A DNA stretch of 64,000 bases from Jiangella ureilytica (GTDB lineage Bacteria; Actinomycetota; Actinomycetes; Jiangellales; Jiangellaceae), in assembly GCF_004348545.1 (NCBI RefSeq), contig NZ_SMKL01000025.1, positions 1-64,000 of the forward strand. Reading direction: 5' to 3'. Numbering within the stretch: the first letter of the stretch is position 1; each line of letters begins with the position of its first letter. A program made the translations under genes and the position numbers. Positions 51,455-59,629 of this stretch are shown here, piece by piece. The notes beneath the pieces were generated by a model. That model did no database searches, was not told the origin of the DNA, and saw nothing but the letters and a program-made list of their open reading frames with translations.

Positions 51455-51566
51455 CGGTGCGCGCGACGACGACATCGCGCTCGATCGGCACTGGGGTGAG
51501 GCCCTGCACCATGAGCCACTCCCGGTCCGGCCACGGGAACCCGGGTCGGACTCCGCGTCGAAATAA

Positions 51567-51578
51567 TTGACATGTCAA
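51567..51578. promoter_or_regulatory. TTGACATGTCAA palindrome before the LLM gene
   Basis: Perfect 12-base palindrome 16 bases before ATG 51595, in the only AT-rich patch (aaataattgacatgtcaac). It includes a consensus -35 TTGACA but no clear -10 follows before the start codon, so it is more likely an operator for a TetR or MarR protein. Confidence 0.5.
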
Positions 51579-51594
51579 CCTCGTTTCAGGCGTC

Positions 51595-52641
51595 ATGACA
51601 CTCAGCTTCGGACTCGACACCTTCGGCGACGTGCCGGAGGGCGACGACGGCGAACTGCTCACGTACGGCGCGGCGATCCGGCAGGTCGTCGACGAGGCCG
51701 TGCTGGCCGACTCGCTGGGCGTCGACGCGATCGCGCTCGGTGAGCACCACCGCCCCGAGTACTCCATCTCGACTCCCGAGACGGTGCTCGCGGCCATCGC
51801 GGCGCGCACCTCGCGGATCCGGCTCGGCTCCGGCGTCACGGTGCTGAGCTCGGACGACCCGGTCCGGGTGTTCCAGCGGTTCGCCACGGTCGACGCCGTC
51901 TCCGAGGGCCGCGCCGAGGTGATCCTGGGCCGCGGCTCGTTCACCGAGTCGTTCCCGCTGTTCGGCTACGACCTCGCCGACTACGACGTGCTGTTCGAGG
52001 AGAAGCTCCAGCTGTTCACGCAGCTCCTGGACGAGAAGCCGGTGACCTGGGAGGGCACCACGCGGGCGGCGCTCGAGAACGCCGACGTCTTCCCGAAGAC
52101 CGACTCCGGCCGGCTGACGGCGTGGGTGGGCGTCGGCGGCACCCCGCAGTCGGTGGTGCGCACGGCGTACTACGGGCTGCCGCTCATGCTGGCGATCATC
52201 GGCGGCGCGCCGGACCGGTTCGCGCCGTACCTCGACCTCTACCGGCGCGCGGCCGGCCAGTTCGGCACCGTCGCCCACCCCGTCGGCATGCACTCGCCCG
52301 GCTTCATCGCCGACACCGACGACGAGGCGCGCGAGGTCTACTACGCCCGCTACAAGGTCAACCGCGACCGGATCGGCCGCGAGCGCGGCTGGCCGCCGAT
52401 CAGCCCGCGCGAGTTCGAGCACGAGATCGAGAACGGCTCGCTCTACGTCGGCTCGCCGGAGACGGTGGCGCGCAAGATCGCCCGCGCCGTCCAGGCCCTC
52501 GGCGTCGGCCGGTTCGACCTCATCTACACCGCCGGGTCGCAGCCGGTGTCGGCCCGGCTCAAGGCGGTCGAGCTGTACGGCTCGAAGGTCGTGCCGATGG
52601 TCCGCGAGCTGGTGGCCGACGGTGTGGTGGCTCGCTCGTGA
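51595..52641 (+). CDS. LLM-class flavin/F420-dependent oxidoreductase
   Basis: 348 residues, luciferase-like barrel: [59 protein letters not shown] and the C-terminal [20 protein letters not shown] is typical of the FMN/F420 group with alkanal-monooxygenase-like fold. Substrate unknown. Its stop overlaps the next gene by 4 bases, and that gene encodes an F420-type reductase, so the pair may form one redox module (cofactor supply plus user); this is inference. Confidence 0.88.
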   Translation: MTLSFGLDTFGDVPEGDDGELLTYGAAIRQVVDEAVLADSLGVDAIALGEHHRPEYSISTPETVLAAIAARTSRIRLGSGVTVLSSDDPVRVFQRFATVDAVSEGRAEVILGRGSFTESFPLFGYDLADYDVLFEEKLQLFTQLLDEKPVTWEGTTRAALENADVFPKTDSGRLTAWVGVGGTPQSVVRTAYYGLPLMLAIIGGAPDRFAPYLDLYRRAAGQFGTVAHPVGMHSPGFIADTDDEAREVYYARYKVNRDRIGRERGWPPISPREFEHEIENGSLYVGSPETVARKIARAVQALGVGRFDLIYTAGSQPVSARLKAVELYGSKVVPMVRELVADGVVARS

Positions 52642-53321
52642 GCGGCGACGTGCGCACGATCGGGATCCTCGGCGCCGGCAAGGTGGGGACGGTGCTCGCC
52701 CGGCTCGCGGTCGCCGCCGGGTACCGCGTGCTGATCGCCGGATCCGGCGAGGTGTCGAAGATCGCGCTGATCGTCGAGATCGTGACGCCCGGAGCGGTCG
52801 CCGTCGCCGCACGCGAGGCGGCGGCGCAGGCCGACGTCGTCGTCCTCGCCCTGCCGCTCGGGAAGTACCGCACCCTGCCGGTGGACGAGCTGCGCGGGAA
52901 ACTCGTGATCGACGCGATGAACTACTGGTGGGAGGTCGACGGCGTCCGCGACGACCTCACCGACCCGCGCACGTCGTCGAGCCAGACCGTGCAGGCGTTC
53001 CTGCCGGAGTCGCGGGTCGTGAAGGCGTTCAACCACATGGGCTACCACGACCTCGAGGACGGCGCCCTTCCGTCCGGGTCGCCCGGCCGCAAGGCCATCG
53101 CCGTCGCCGGGGACTCCGCTGACGACGTGGCCGAGGTGACCGCGATCGTCGACGCCCTCGGCTTCGACCCCGTCGTGGCCGGGCCGCTGGCCGAGGGGAT
53201 CGGCATGGAGCCGTTCACCGAGGTGTTCGGCGCCAACGTCTCCGCGGAGGAGCTGAGGGCCATGCTGGACCGGTTCCCGTCGTCGGCCCGCGGACTGGAA
53301 GTGGCGGCGGCACGGTCCTGA
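52638..53321 (+). CDS. NADPH-dependent F420 reductase-like protein
   Basis: 227 residues from GTG 52638 (GTGA overlap). Rossmann motif [22 protein letters not shown], then [43 protein letters not shown] and a C-terminal helix. These are features of the F420-NADP oxidoreductase family, which moves hydride between NADPH and F420. The relatives include NAD(P)-binding proteins with other roles, so the exact reaction is not certain. Confidence 0.82.
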   Translation: MSGDVRTIGILGAGKVGTVLARLAVAAGYRVLIAGSGEVSKIALIVEIVTPGAVAVAAREAAAQADVVVLALPLGKYRTLPVDELRGKLVIDAMNYWWEVDGVRDDLTDPRTSSSQTVQAFLPESRVVKAFNHMGYHDLEDGALPSGSPGRKAIAVAGDSADDVAEVTAIVDALGFDPVVAGPLAEGIGMEPFTEVFGANVSAEELRAMLDRFPSSARGLEVAAARS

Positions 53322-53349
53322 GCGGCGGAAACGCCGATACGCTGACGCG

Positions 53350-53862
53350 ATGGAGCGCAATCGCGAGCGCGAGGAGTCGCCGCCCGAGGAGCGGGCCGCG
53401 ATCCTGAAGGAACGCATCTACATCACCTTCACCGCGCTCGCCGTCGTGCTGGCGCTGCGCGCCCACGCCGTCTCCGCCGGCGAGGCCGCGCTCTCCCTGG
53501 CCGTGGCCGTGCTCGGCACCGTCCTCGCCGTCTTCGTCGCCGACGTCGTCTCGCACATCGCCGTCCACGAGATGCTGCCGGTGGGGGCCGAACTGCGGCA
53601 CATGGCCCGGGTGAGCCTGGGAGCCTTGGGCGCCCTGATCCTGCCCGCCGTCTTCATCGGCCTCGCCGTCGCGGACCGCTGGGAGATCGAGACGGCGCTC
53701 CGTGCGTCGAGCATCGCCCTGATCGCCGCCCTGGCGGCCATCGGCTGGCTCGCCGTCCGCCGGGCCCGGCTGCCCACGTGGCAGCGGATCGTGGTCCTCT
53801 GCGCCGAAGTGGTGCTCGGCCTGCTGGTCATCGCCCTCGAGCTGCTCGCCCACAGCCTCTGA
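53350..53862 (+). CDS. Hypothetical membrane protein with four helices
   Basis: 170 residues. A charged N-terminus (MERNREREESPPEERAAILK) precedes four predicted membrane segments (about 23-40, 43-68, 83-112 and 118-165 split in two). A conserved-looking HIAVHEMLPVGAEL loop joins segments. Family not recognised. It follows the F420 pair by 28 bases on the same strand and may share its transcript. Confidence 0.65.
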   Translation: MERNREREESPPEERAAILKERIYITFTALAVVLALRAHAVSAGEAALSLAVAVLGTVLAVFVADVVSHIAVHEMLPVGAELRHMARVSLGALGALILPAVFIGLAVADRWEIETALRASSIALIAALAAIGWLAVRRARLPTWQRIVVLCAEVVLGLLVIALELLAHSL

Positions 53863-53892
53863 GGCGCGCGGTTCGACCGAACGGCTCCGCTC

Positions 53893-53915
53893 GTTTCGGA
53901 TGTTTCGGATAGGCT
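53893..53915 (+). promoter_or_regulatory. Tandem direct repeat and -10 of the HTH-PIN module
   Basis: GTTTCGGAT is repeated exactly and without gap (53893-53901, 53902-53910). A TAGGCT box (53910-53915) overlaps the last base and fits a -10. The gtgggagg ribosome site and ATG 53934 follow. Tandem repeats in the promoter are typical of toxin-antitoxin autoregulation. Confidence 0.55.
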
Positions 53916-53933
53916 GGGTTGTGGGAGGAGCAT

Positions 53934-54656
53934 ATGGCGAAGATCGATCGCAGCCACACCTCGGCGGGACGAAACGCGGGTGCGCCCGACCGTGCCGGAA
54001 CCACGGCCAAGAAGGCCATGAGCAGCCGGACCGTAGTGGCCAAGAGCGTCGCTGGTCGACGGCTCACGAGCAGGTCGGTCACGCGCTCCACGACCGTGGC
54101 GCGCTCCGCTCCCGCGACGGCGCCGGGCAAGGAGCTGAGTCCTGAGGCGTCGCCGGACCTGCAGAGGACGATCGCCAAGCTCCGGCGGCTGCCTGACGTC
54201 AGTCAGCCACTCGGCCCCGAGGGTCGAGCGGCAGCGCGGGTTCTGGACGAGCTCTTGAGCGGTCACGGAGACGTGTACATCTCGGCGAGTGGTGGCCCGG
54301 ACCTCAAGCTGCCCGCCGCCTTTCACCATGCGTTGCGGCGGATCGTCGATCTGGCCAGCAACGGCAGGCCCGCTGTGCTCATCTTCACTTCGGCCGACGA
54401 TCCGGACGAGGTCGAGATCGAGCCGGCCGTACCGGTCGAGCTCACCAGTCAGCAGGCCGCCGATCTGCTCAACGTCTCGCGTCCCCACGTGGTGAAGCTC
54501 GCTCGGACCGGCGAGCTACCACACCGCATGGTGGGCAACCGGCACCGCTTTCACCTCGAGGACGTCCTCGAGTACGAGCAGCGGCAGCGACGTGTGCGCG
54601 ACCAGGCTCTCGCGGCGATCGCGCCGGAAGACGGTTACACCGCCGAGGACTTCTGA
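53934..54656 (+). CDS. Helix-turn-helix (excisionase-like) antitoxin-type protein
   Basis: 240 residues. The N-terminal 70 are Arg/Ser/Thr/Ala-rich low complexity (TVVAKSVAGRRLTSRSVTRS). A middle alpha/beta part contains GHGDVYISASGGPDLKLPAA and VLIFTSADDPDEVE. The C-terminal domain is an excisionase-type winged helix: LTSQQAADLLNVSRPHVVKL from 170 and LPHRMVGNRHRFHLEDVLEY. It precedes a PIN-domain protein by 2 bases, so the pair is probably a type II toxin-antitoxin module with this as antitoxin and repressor. No integrase is present, so phage-type excisionase function is unlikely. Confidence 0.8.
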   Translation: MAKIDRSHTSAGRNAGAPDRAGTTAKKAMSSRTVVAKSVAGRRLTSRSVTRSTTVARSAPATAPGKELSPEASPDLQRTIAKLRRLPDVSQPLGPEGRAAARVLDELLSGHGDVYISASGGPDLKLPAAFHHALRRIVDLASNGRPAVLIFTSADDPDEVEIEPAVPVELTSQQAADLLNVSRPHVVKLARTGELPHRMVGNRHRFHLEDVLEYEQRQRRVRDQALAAIAPEDGYTAEDF

Positions 54657-54658
54657 GC

Positions 54659-55264
54659 GTGGCCCAGCGTGCGGTTCCGGTGCGCCCGATCGCCGTCCTC
54701 GACGCGAACGTCCTCATCCCGCCGGGCCTGCGTGACCTGCTTCTCTCGGCCGCCGACGCAGCGGTGTTCCGGCCGGTGTGGCAGTCGGAGATCGAGGACG
54801 AGGTGCGCCGCAACGGAGCGTCGTTGCTCGCCAAGCGGTACGGGGTTGATGAGGAGGAAGCGGCGCGCCGCATCGGCCTCGTGGTGGCCGCGATGAGGAC
54901 GGCCTTCCCGGATGCGTCCGTACCGACCGAGCTGTGGGTCCCATTGGTGCCGGCCATGATGTGTGCCCGGGAGGATCGGCACGTCCTCGCGGTGGCCGCC
55001 GGGATCGGAGCCACGCACGTGATCACGACGAACACGAGCGACTTCCCGGCCAGATCTCGCCCGTCGGGCCTGAGCGTGGTGACCGCCGACCGCTTTCTCC
55101 GAGAACAACTGGCCGAGCGCCCGGCCCTCGTGATCGAGGCGATCGAGTCGATGTCGGCGCGGCTGACCAGGCCCGGACGGACTCCGGTTCAAATCGCTGA
55201 TGCTCTTGCCGCCGGCCAGTACGCTCCCCGATTCGGGCGCGAACTCCGCCGGCTGCTGGACTGA
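54659..55264 (+). CDS. PIN-domain toxin of the HTH-PIN module
   Basis: 201 residues from GTG 54659. PIN_3-like domain (about 10-140): Asp15 in AVLDANVLIPPGLRDLLL, Glu in QSEIEDEVRRNG, Asp in CAREDRHVLAVAAG and Asp in TTNTSDFPARS. It is longer than VapC, with a C-terminal helical part (about 145-201: RLTRPGRTPVQIADALAAG). Likely a magnesium-dependent ribonuclease held in check by the preceding protein. Followed by a hairpin terminator. Confidence 0.85.
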   Translation: MAQRAVPVRPIAVLDANVLIPPGLRDLLLSAADAAVFRPVWQSEIEDEVRRNGASLLAKRYGVDEEEAARRIGLVVAAMRTAFPDASVPTELWVPLVPAMMCAREDRHVLAVAAGIGATHVITTNTSDFPARSRPSGLSVVTADRFLREQLAERPALVIEAIESMSARLTRPGRTPVQIADALAAGQYAPRFGRELRRLLD

Positions 55265-55292
55265 CCCAGTCGCCCTCAGCGGGCCCGAGGGT

Positions 55293-55321
55293 GGGCGCGG
55301 GTCCGAGTGGACACCGCGCCC
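55293..55321. terminator. Bidirectional terminator between PIN and MFS genes
   Basis: GGGCGCGG-GTCC pairs with GGAC-CCGCGCCC (12 base pairs, one bulged base, 4-base loop, 55293-55321). It sits 29 bases after the PIN stop and 16 bases after the end of the converging MFS gene. Confidence 0.7.
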
Positions 55322-55336
55322 GCCCCTCGCGCGGCC

Positions 55337-56713
55337 TCAACCCCGCGGGCGCGGGGTGAGGACGGCGGCGACGACCGCCGACACCGCGGCCGCGACGGCC
55401 GCCACGACGAAGGCGTCGGTGAAGCCGCCGAGGGTGTCGCCGACGATGCTGGCCGCGGCCACGCTGGAGATGACCGCGGCGCCGCCGGCGGCGCCGAACT
55501 CGTGGAAGGTGCTGACGATGCCCGAGGCGACCCCGGCCTCGTGCGGGGCGACCTGGCCGAGCGCGGTCGCGGAGGCGACGACGAAGATGGCGCCGGTGCC
55601 GGCCGCGGCGACGGAGACGCCGGCGACGACGGCGGCGGTGTTCAGCCACAGGGCCGGCACGGCCATCCCGGCCGCGGCCACGAGCAGGCCTGCCACCGCC
55701 AGCCGCCGGGCGCCGAACCGGGCGATCGACCGCCCGGTCAGCTGCGCGCCGACCATCGTCGCCAGCGCGACCGGCAGGAACAGCAGGCCGGTGCGCAGCG
55801 GGCCGTACGAGTGCGCGTGCTGGAAGTAGAACGTCCCCAGGAAGAAGACGGCGATCATCAGCGCCGTCGCCAGGAGGATGAGGAACGTCCCGGTCGCGAC
55901 CGGCCGCCGGGCGAGCAGCCGCACGTCCATGAGCGGCGAGCCGGCCCGCCGCTGCCAGGCCACGAACGCCACGTACCCGAGAGCCGCCGCCACCAGCAGG
56001 ACGCCCGTCGTCGCCGTCAGCCAGCCGCCTTCGCCGGCCTGGATCAGGGCGTAGATCAGCGAGCCGGTCGACGCCGTCACCAGGACCGCGCCGAGCAGGT
56101 CCAGCCGCGGCCGCGGCCCCGCCGCGCCGACGCCGCCCGGCAGCAGCCGCGCCAGCGCCACCGCGATGACCAGGCCGATCGGCACGTTCACGAAGAACAC
56201 CCACGGCCAGCCGGGGCCCGCCGTCAGCGCGCCGCCGAGCAGCACGCCGAGCGCCGCCCCGCCGCCGCCCAGGGCCGACCACACGCCGAGCGCCCGGTTG
56301 CGCTCGTCGCCCTCGAACAGCGTGACGACCAGTGAGAGCGCCGACGGCGACAGCAGCGCGGCCCCGACGCCCTGGGCGATGCGCCCGGCGATGAGCAGCT
56401 CCGACGACTCCGCCAGACCGGTGAACAGCGACGCCGCGGTGAAGACCTGCAGGCCGGCCAGGACGACGCGCTTGGCGCCGACGAGGTCCGCGAGCCGGCC
56501 GCCCAGCAGCATCAGCCCGCCGAAGGCGAGCGCGTAGGCGCTGACGGTCCAGGTCAGGGCCGCGCGGCTGGCGTCGAGATCGCTCTCGATCTGCGGCAGC
56601 GCGATCGCCACCACGGTCACGTCCAGGATCAGCATCAGCTGGGCGACGCCGAGGAAGCCCAGGATCCGCCAGCGCCAGGGGTGCGGCGCCACACTCGTCG
56701 CGTCGTACGTCAT
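55337..56713 (-). CDS. MFS transporter, DHA2 family, TetR-controlled
   Basis: 458 residues, about 14 helices: LILDVTVVAIALPQIESDLD, motif A GGRLADLVGAKRVVLAG, GVGAALLSPSALSLVVTLF and GWPWVFFVNVPIGLVIAVAL. Drug-efflux type. Divergent from a TetR gene with two matching operators in the spacer, the standard design of an inducible efflux pump. Substrate unknown. Confidence 0.9.
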   Translation of the reverse strand: MTYDATSVAPHPWRWRILGFLGVAQLMLILDVTVVAIALPQIESDLDASRAALTWTVSAYALAFGGLMLLGGRLADLVGAKRVVLAGLQVFTAASLFTGLAESSELLIAGRIAQGVGAALLSPSALSLVVTLFEGDERNRALGVWSALGGGGAALGVLLGGALTAGPGWPWVFFVNVPIGLVIAVALARLLPGGVGAAGPRPRLDLLGAVLVTASTGSLIYALIQAGEGGWLTATTGVLLVAAALGYVAFVAWQRRAGSPLMDVRLLARRPVATGTFLILLATALMIAVFFLGTFYFQHAHSYGPLRTGLLFLPVALATMVGAQLTGRSIARFGARRLAVAGLLVAAAGMAVPALWLNTAAVVAGVSVAAAGTGAIFVVASATALGQVAPHEAGVASGIVSTFHEFGAAGGAAVISSVAAASIVGDTLGGFTDAFVVAAVAAAVSAVVAAVLTPRPRG

Positions 56714-56723
56714 GATCGGCTCC

Positions 56724-56792
56724 TTAACTCGTATGTGTGCGTACGAACTAGGAAACGGGCAGCGCTAACTCGTATATTCCCGTACGAGCTAA
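56724..56792. promoter_or_regulatory. Two TetR operators between the MFS and TetR genes
   Basis: TTAACTCGTA with TACGAACTA (56724-56750) and TAACTCGTA with TACGAGCTA (56766-56791) share CTCGTA-n8-TACGA arms. Centres are 41 bases apart, about four helical turns. The first covers the MFS leader and the second covers the TetR promoter. Confidence 0.75.
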
Positions 56793-56801
56793 ACTTCTCT
56801 C

Positions 56802-57377
56802 ATGACGACCCGCACCCGCCGCCGGGCCGACGCCGAGCGCAGCATCGCCCGCATCGTCGCCGCGGCCCGTGAGCTGCTCGGACGCGACCCGGCCGCCACC
56901 ATCGACGAGATCGCCGCGGCGGCCGGTGTCGGGCGCATGACGCTCTACGGGCACTTTCCGAACCGCGCCCAGCTGGTCGAGGCGGCCCTGGTCGACGCCC
57001 TGCGTGACGGCGAGGACGTGCTGTCCGCCGTCGACCTCACCGGCGACCCGCGCGACGCGCTCGACCGGCTGCTGGCGTCCAGCTGGTCGCTGGTCGCGGA
57101 GTCGTCGTCGCTGCTCGCGGCCGCGCTAGAGGTGCTGCCGGCCGGTCGGGTGCGCGAGCTGCACGGCGCGCCGGCGACCCGGCTCGAGGACCTGCTCCGC
57201 CGTGGCCAGGACGACGGCGTGTTCCGCACCGACCTGCCCGTCGGCTGGCTGGTGAGCGCCGTGCACTACCTGCTCAAGGGCGCGGCCGAGGAGGAACGGG
57301 CCGGCCGGCTCGACGCGGCCGACATCCCTCGCGTGGTGACGGCGTCGGTCCGGTCGCTGCTGGCCCCGCCGGCCTGA
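56802..57377 (+). CDS. TetR-family repressor of the adjacent efflux gene
   Basis: 191 residues. DNA-binding domain RSIARIVAAARELLGRDPAA, TIDEIAAAAGVGRMTLYGHF then NRAQLVEAALVDAL. The ligand domain has hydrophobic helices suited to a drug ligand. Two operators in the divergent spacer are its probable binding sites. Its 3-prime end faces the APH gene across a structured hairpin region. Confidence 0.92.
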   Translation: MTTRTRRRADAERSIARIVAAARELLGRDPAATIDEIAAAAGVGRMTLYGHFPNRAQLVEAALVDALRDGEDVLSAVDLTGDPRDALDRLLASSWSLVAESSSLLAAALEVLPAGRVRELHGAPATRLEDLLRRGQDDGVFRTDLPVGWLVSAVHYLLKGAAEEERAGRLDAADIPRVVTASVRSLLAPPA

Positions 57378-57497
57378 CCGTCCAGCGTCGCTGCATTGAG
57401 CACCCATACGCACCGGTGGGTATGGTGCTCATTCCAAGGGGCGGCTCAGGCCACCCGCTCCTTCCTCGCCGGCGACGATGAGACTGCTGCCGTCGGC

Positions 57498-57616
57498 GCT
57501 CACTCACCCGCCGACCGCGCGATGGTTGAGGGATCCGTGTCGCCAGGGCGACACCTATCCCTCAACCATCGGGGATGCGCGCGGGCTCCCCTCACCACCA
57601 CAATGGGTGAGCGAGC
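57498..57616. repeat. Nested inverted-repeat structure between the TetR and APH genes
   Basis: The core is a 50-base hairpin: GATGGTTGAGGGAT (57521-57534) against ATCCCTCAACCATC (57557-57570), with inner arms TGTCGCC/GGCGACA. Outer arms GCTCACTCACCC (57498-57509) and GGGTGAGCGAGC (57605-57616) match with one mismatch. It may act as a two-way terminator, but its complexity suggests a small mobile or regulatory element. The APH gene ends 7 bases past it. Confidence 0.65.
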
Positions 57617-57622
57617 GGCGGG

Positions 57623-58513
57623 TCAGGCCTCGGCCAGCACCCCGCCGACGACCCGCCGTGCCTCGGCCCGTACCCGCGGCACCTCGGAGTCGTACGTGAT
57701 CAGCGCCTTCCACAGCGCCCAGCCGCGCGCCCGCGCCCACATGGCGTCGTCGGCGACGGGGCTCATGGCGGCCCGGAACGCCTCGCGTGCGGCGCCGTCG
57801 AGGAACGTCCAGGCGACGACGAGGTCGCAGGCCGGGTCGCCGACGCCGCAGGTGCCGAAGTCGATGACGGCGCTCAGCCGGCCGCCGTCGTCGACCAGCA
57901 GGTTGCCGGGCGCGAAGTCGCCCTGGAACCAGACCGGCTCGCCGGTCCAGGTCGCCGCCACCGCGTCGTCCCACACCTTCCGCGCCGCCGCGACGTCGAT
58001 GCGCCCGGCCAGTGCCGTCAGTTCGCGCTCCGTGTCGTCCGCGTAGACCGACACCGGTGCGCCGCGGCGGAAGCTGTGCGTGCCCGGCGGCGGACCGCCG
58101 TCGGCGCCGGCCGACCACAGCGCCCGCAGGAAGCCGGCCGCGTCGTGCGCGAAGTCGACCGACCCGCCGGCCGACGGCACCGAGGCCGCGGTGACGCCGT
58201 CGAGCCAACGGTTCACCGACCACGACCACGGGTACCCGAAGCCGGGCCGCCCGACGGCGACCGGCGCCGGGATGGGCACCGGCAGCTGCGGGGCCAGCAG
58301 CGGTAGCCAGCGCTGCTCCTTGGCGACCTGCTCGCGGTAGTGCGCGGCGCTGGGCAGCCGGACGGAGAGCTCGTCGCCGAGCCGGAAGGTCCGGTTGTCG
58401 ACGCCCTGGAGCTCGACCGGACGGACGGGGAGACCGGCCCACTGGGGGAACTGCTCGGCGATCAGCCGGGCGACGAGGCCGGCGTCGATGACCGGCGGCT
58501 GCGGATCCGTCAT
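57623..58513 (-). CDS. APH-family phosphotransferase-like protein
   Basis: 296 residues from ATG 58513. Kinase-like fold: nucleotide lobe VELQGVDNRTFRLGDELSVR, then the catalytic loop QGDFAPGNLL (Gln197-Gly-Asp199 to Asn204) and metal Asp218 in AVIDFGTCGVGDPACDL. The usual His of the HGD loop is Gln. The Asp base is kept, so activity is possible. Members modify aminoglycosides or other alcohols or act in metabolism; resistance cannot be assumed. Confidence 0.82.
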   Translation of the reverse strand: MTDPQPPVIDAGLVARLIAEQFPQWAGLPVRPVELQGVDNRTFRLGDELSVRLPSAAHYREQVAKEQRWLPLLAPQLPVPIPAPVAVGRPGFGYPWSWSVNRWLDGVTAASVPSAGGSVDFAHDAAGFLRALWSAGADGGPPPGTHSFRRGAPVSVYADDTERELTALAGRIDVAAARKVWDDAVAATWTGEPVWFQGDFAPGNLLVDDGGRLSAVIDFGTCGVGDPACDLVVAWTFLDGAAREAFRAAMSPVADDAMWARARGWALWKALITYDSEVPRVRAEARRVVGGVLAEA

Positions 58514-58586
58514 CGAGGTCCACCGTAGGGACGCCCGGCGCTCCGGCCAACAGAATTTCTCCACGCCGGCTGGGTACTGGTCGCCC

Positions 58587-59612
58587 ATGCGTCTCGGGGT
58601 GCTCGACATCGGCTCGAACTCGGCCCAGCTGCAGGTGGTCGAGGCGACGTCGGGTGCGCCGCCGCTGCCAGCGCACGGGGTGAAGATCCCGACGCTGCTG
58701 CACGACGCCGTCGACGGTGACGGGGCCATCGCCGGCGAGGGCGTCGAACGGGTCGCCGCGGCCGTGGCCGCAGCCGTCCGCGACGCCGCCGACCAGCGGG
58801 TCGACTACCTGTATCCGTACGTGACGTCGGTGATCCGCGACGCGCGCAACCGTGACGAGGTCATCGACCGGATCGAGGAACGGGCCGGGGTGCGGCCGCA
58901 GTTCCTGACCGGTGAACAGGAGGCCCGGCTGACCTACCTGGCGGTACACCGCTGGTACGGGTGGTCGGCCGGACGGCTCTTGCTGCTCGACATCGGCGGC
59001 GGCTCCATGGAGATCGCGCTGGGCCGCGACGCCGAACCGGACCTCGCCATCTCGCTGCCGCTGGGGGCCCGCCGGCTGACGCGGGAGCTGCTCCCGGACG
59101 ACCCGCCCAGCCGCGACCAGCTGCGTGAGCTGCGCCGGCACGTCCGCGACACCATCGGCGAGGTCGCCGACCGGCTGCGCTGGGAGGGACAGCCGCGCCG
59201 CGTCATCGCCACGTCGAAGACGTTCAAGCAGCTCGCCCGGCTGTCCGGGGCGGCCCGGCAGCGCAAGGGCCCGTTCGTCCGCCGCGAGCTGTCCCGCCGC
59301 GACGTCCGCCGCTGGCTGCCCCGGCTGGCCGCGATGCCCGCCGATGAGCGGGCGAAGCTGCGTGGGGTCTCGGCCGCGCGAGCCGGTCAGCTGCTGGCCG
59401 GCGCCGTGGTCGCCGACACCACCATGGCGGCGCTCAACGTGTCGCGGGCGGAGATCTGCCCCTGGGCCCTGCGCGAGGGCATCGTCCTCAGCCACCTCGA
59501 GGCCATCACCGGCCAGGTGGCCGACGTGCCGCTGCAGCCGGTGCGCCACCTGGCCGAGCAGCGCCCCGCCCCAGCGTCGTCGACGGTGACGCCGCTGCAC
59601 CCCGCCCGCTGA
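58587..59612 (+). CDS. Ppx/GppA phosphatase-family protein
   Basis: 341 residues, actin-like ATPase fold: MRLGVLDIGSNSAQLQVVEA, YVTSVIRDARNRDEV, LLLDIGGGSMEIALGRD and WALREGIVLSHLEA. Family enzymes hydrolyse polyphosphate or pppGpp. Lengths of about 310 are usual for the short actinobacterial form. It is divergent from the APH gene with a 73-base spacer and probably has its own promoter. Confidence 0.88.
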   Translation: MRLGVLDIGSNSAQLQVVEATSGAPPLPAHGVKIPTLLHDAVDGDGAIAGEGVERVAAAVAAAVRDAADQRVDYLYPYVTSVIRDARNRDEVIDRIEERAGVRPQFLTGEQEARLTYLAVHRWYGWSAGRLLLLDIGGGSMEIALGRDAEPDLAISLPLGARRLTRELLPDDPPSRDQLRELRRHVRDTIGEVADRLRWEGQPRRVIATSKTFKQLARLSGAARQRKGPFVRRELSRRDVRRWLPRLAAMPADERAKLRGVSAARAGQLLAGAVVADTTMAALNVSRAEICPWALREGIVLSHLEAITGQVADVPLQPVRHLAEQRPAPASSTVTPLHPAR

Positions 59613-59629
59613 CGCGGCCGTCGAGCGGC

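Noticed and set aside
53934-54656. An excisionase of an integrated phage or conjugative element.
   Set aside because: No integrase, attachment site or phage gene is near; pairing with a PIN protein fits a toxin-antitoxin module better.
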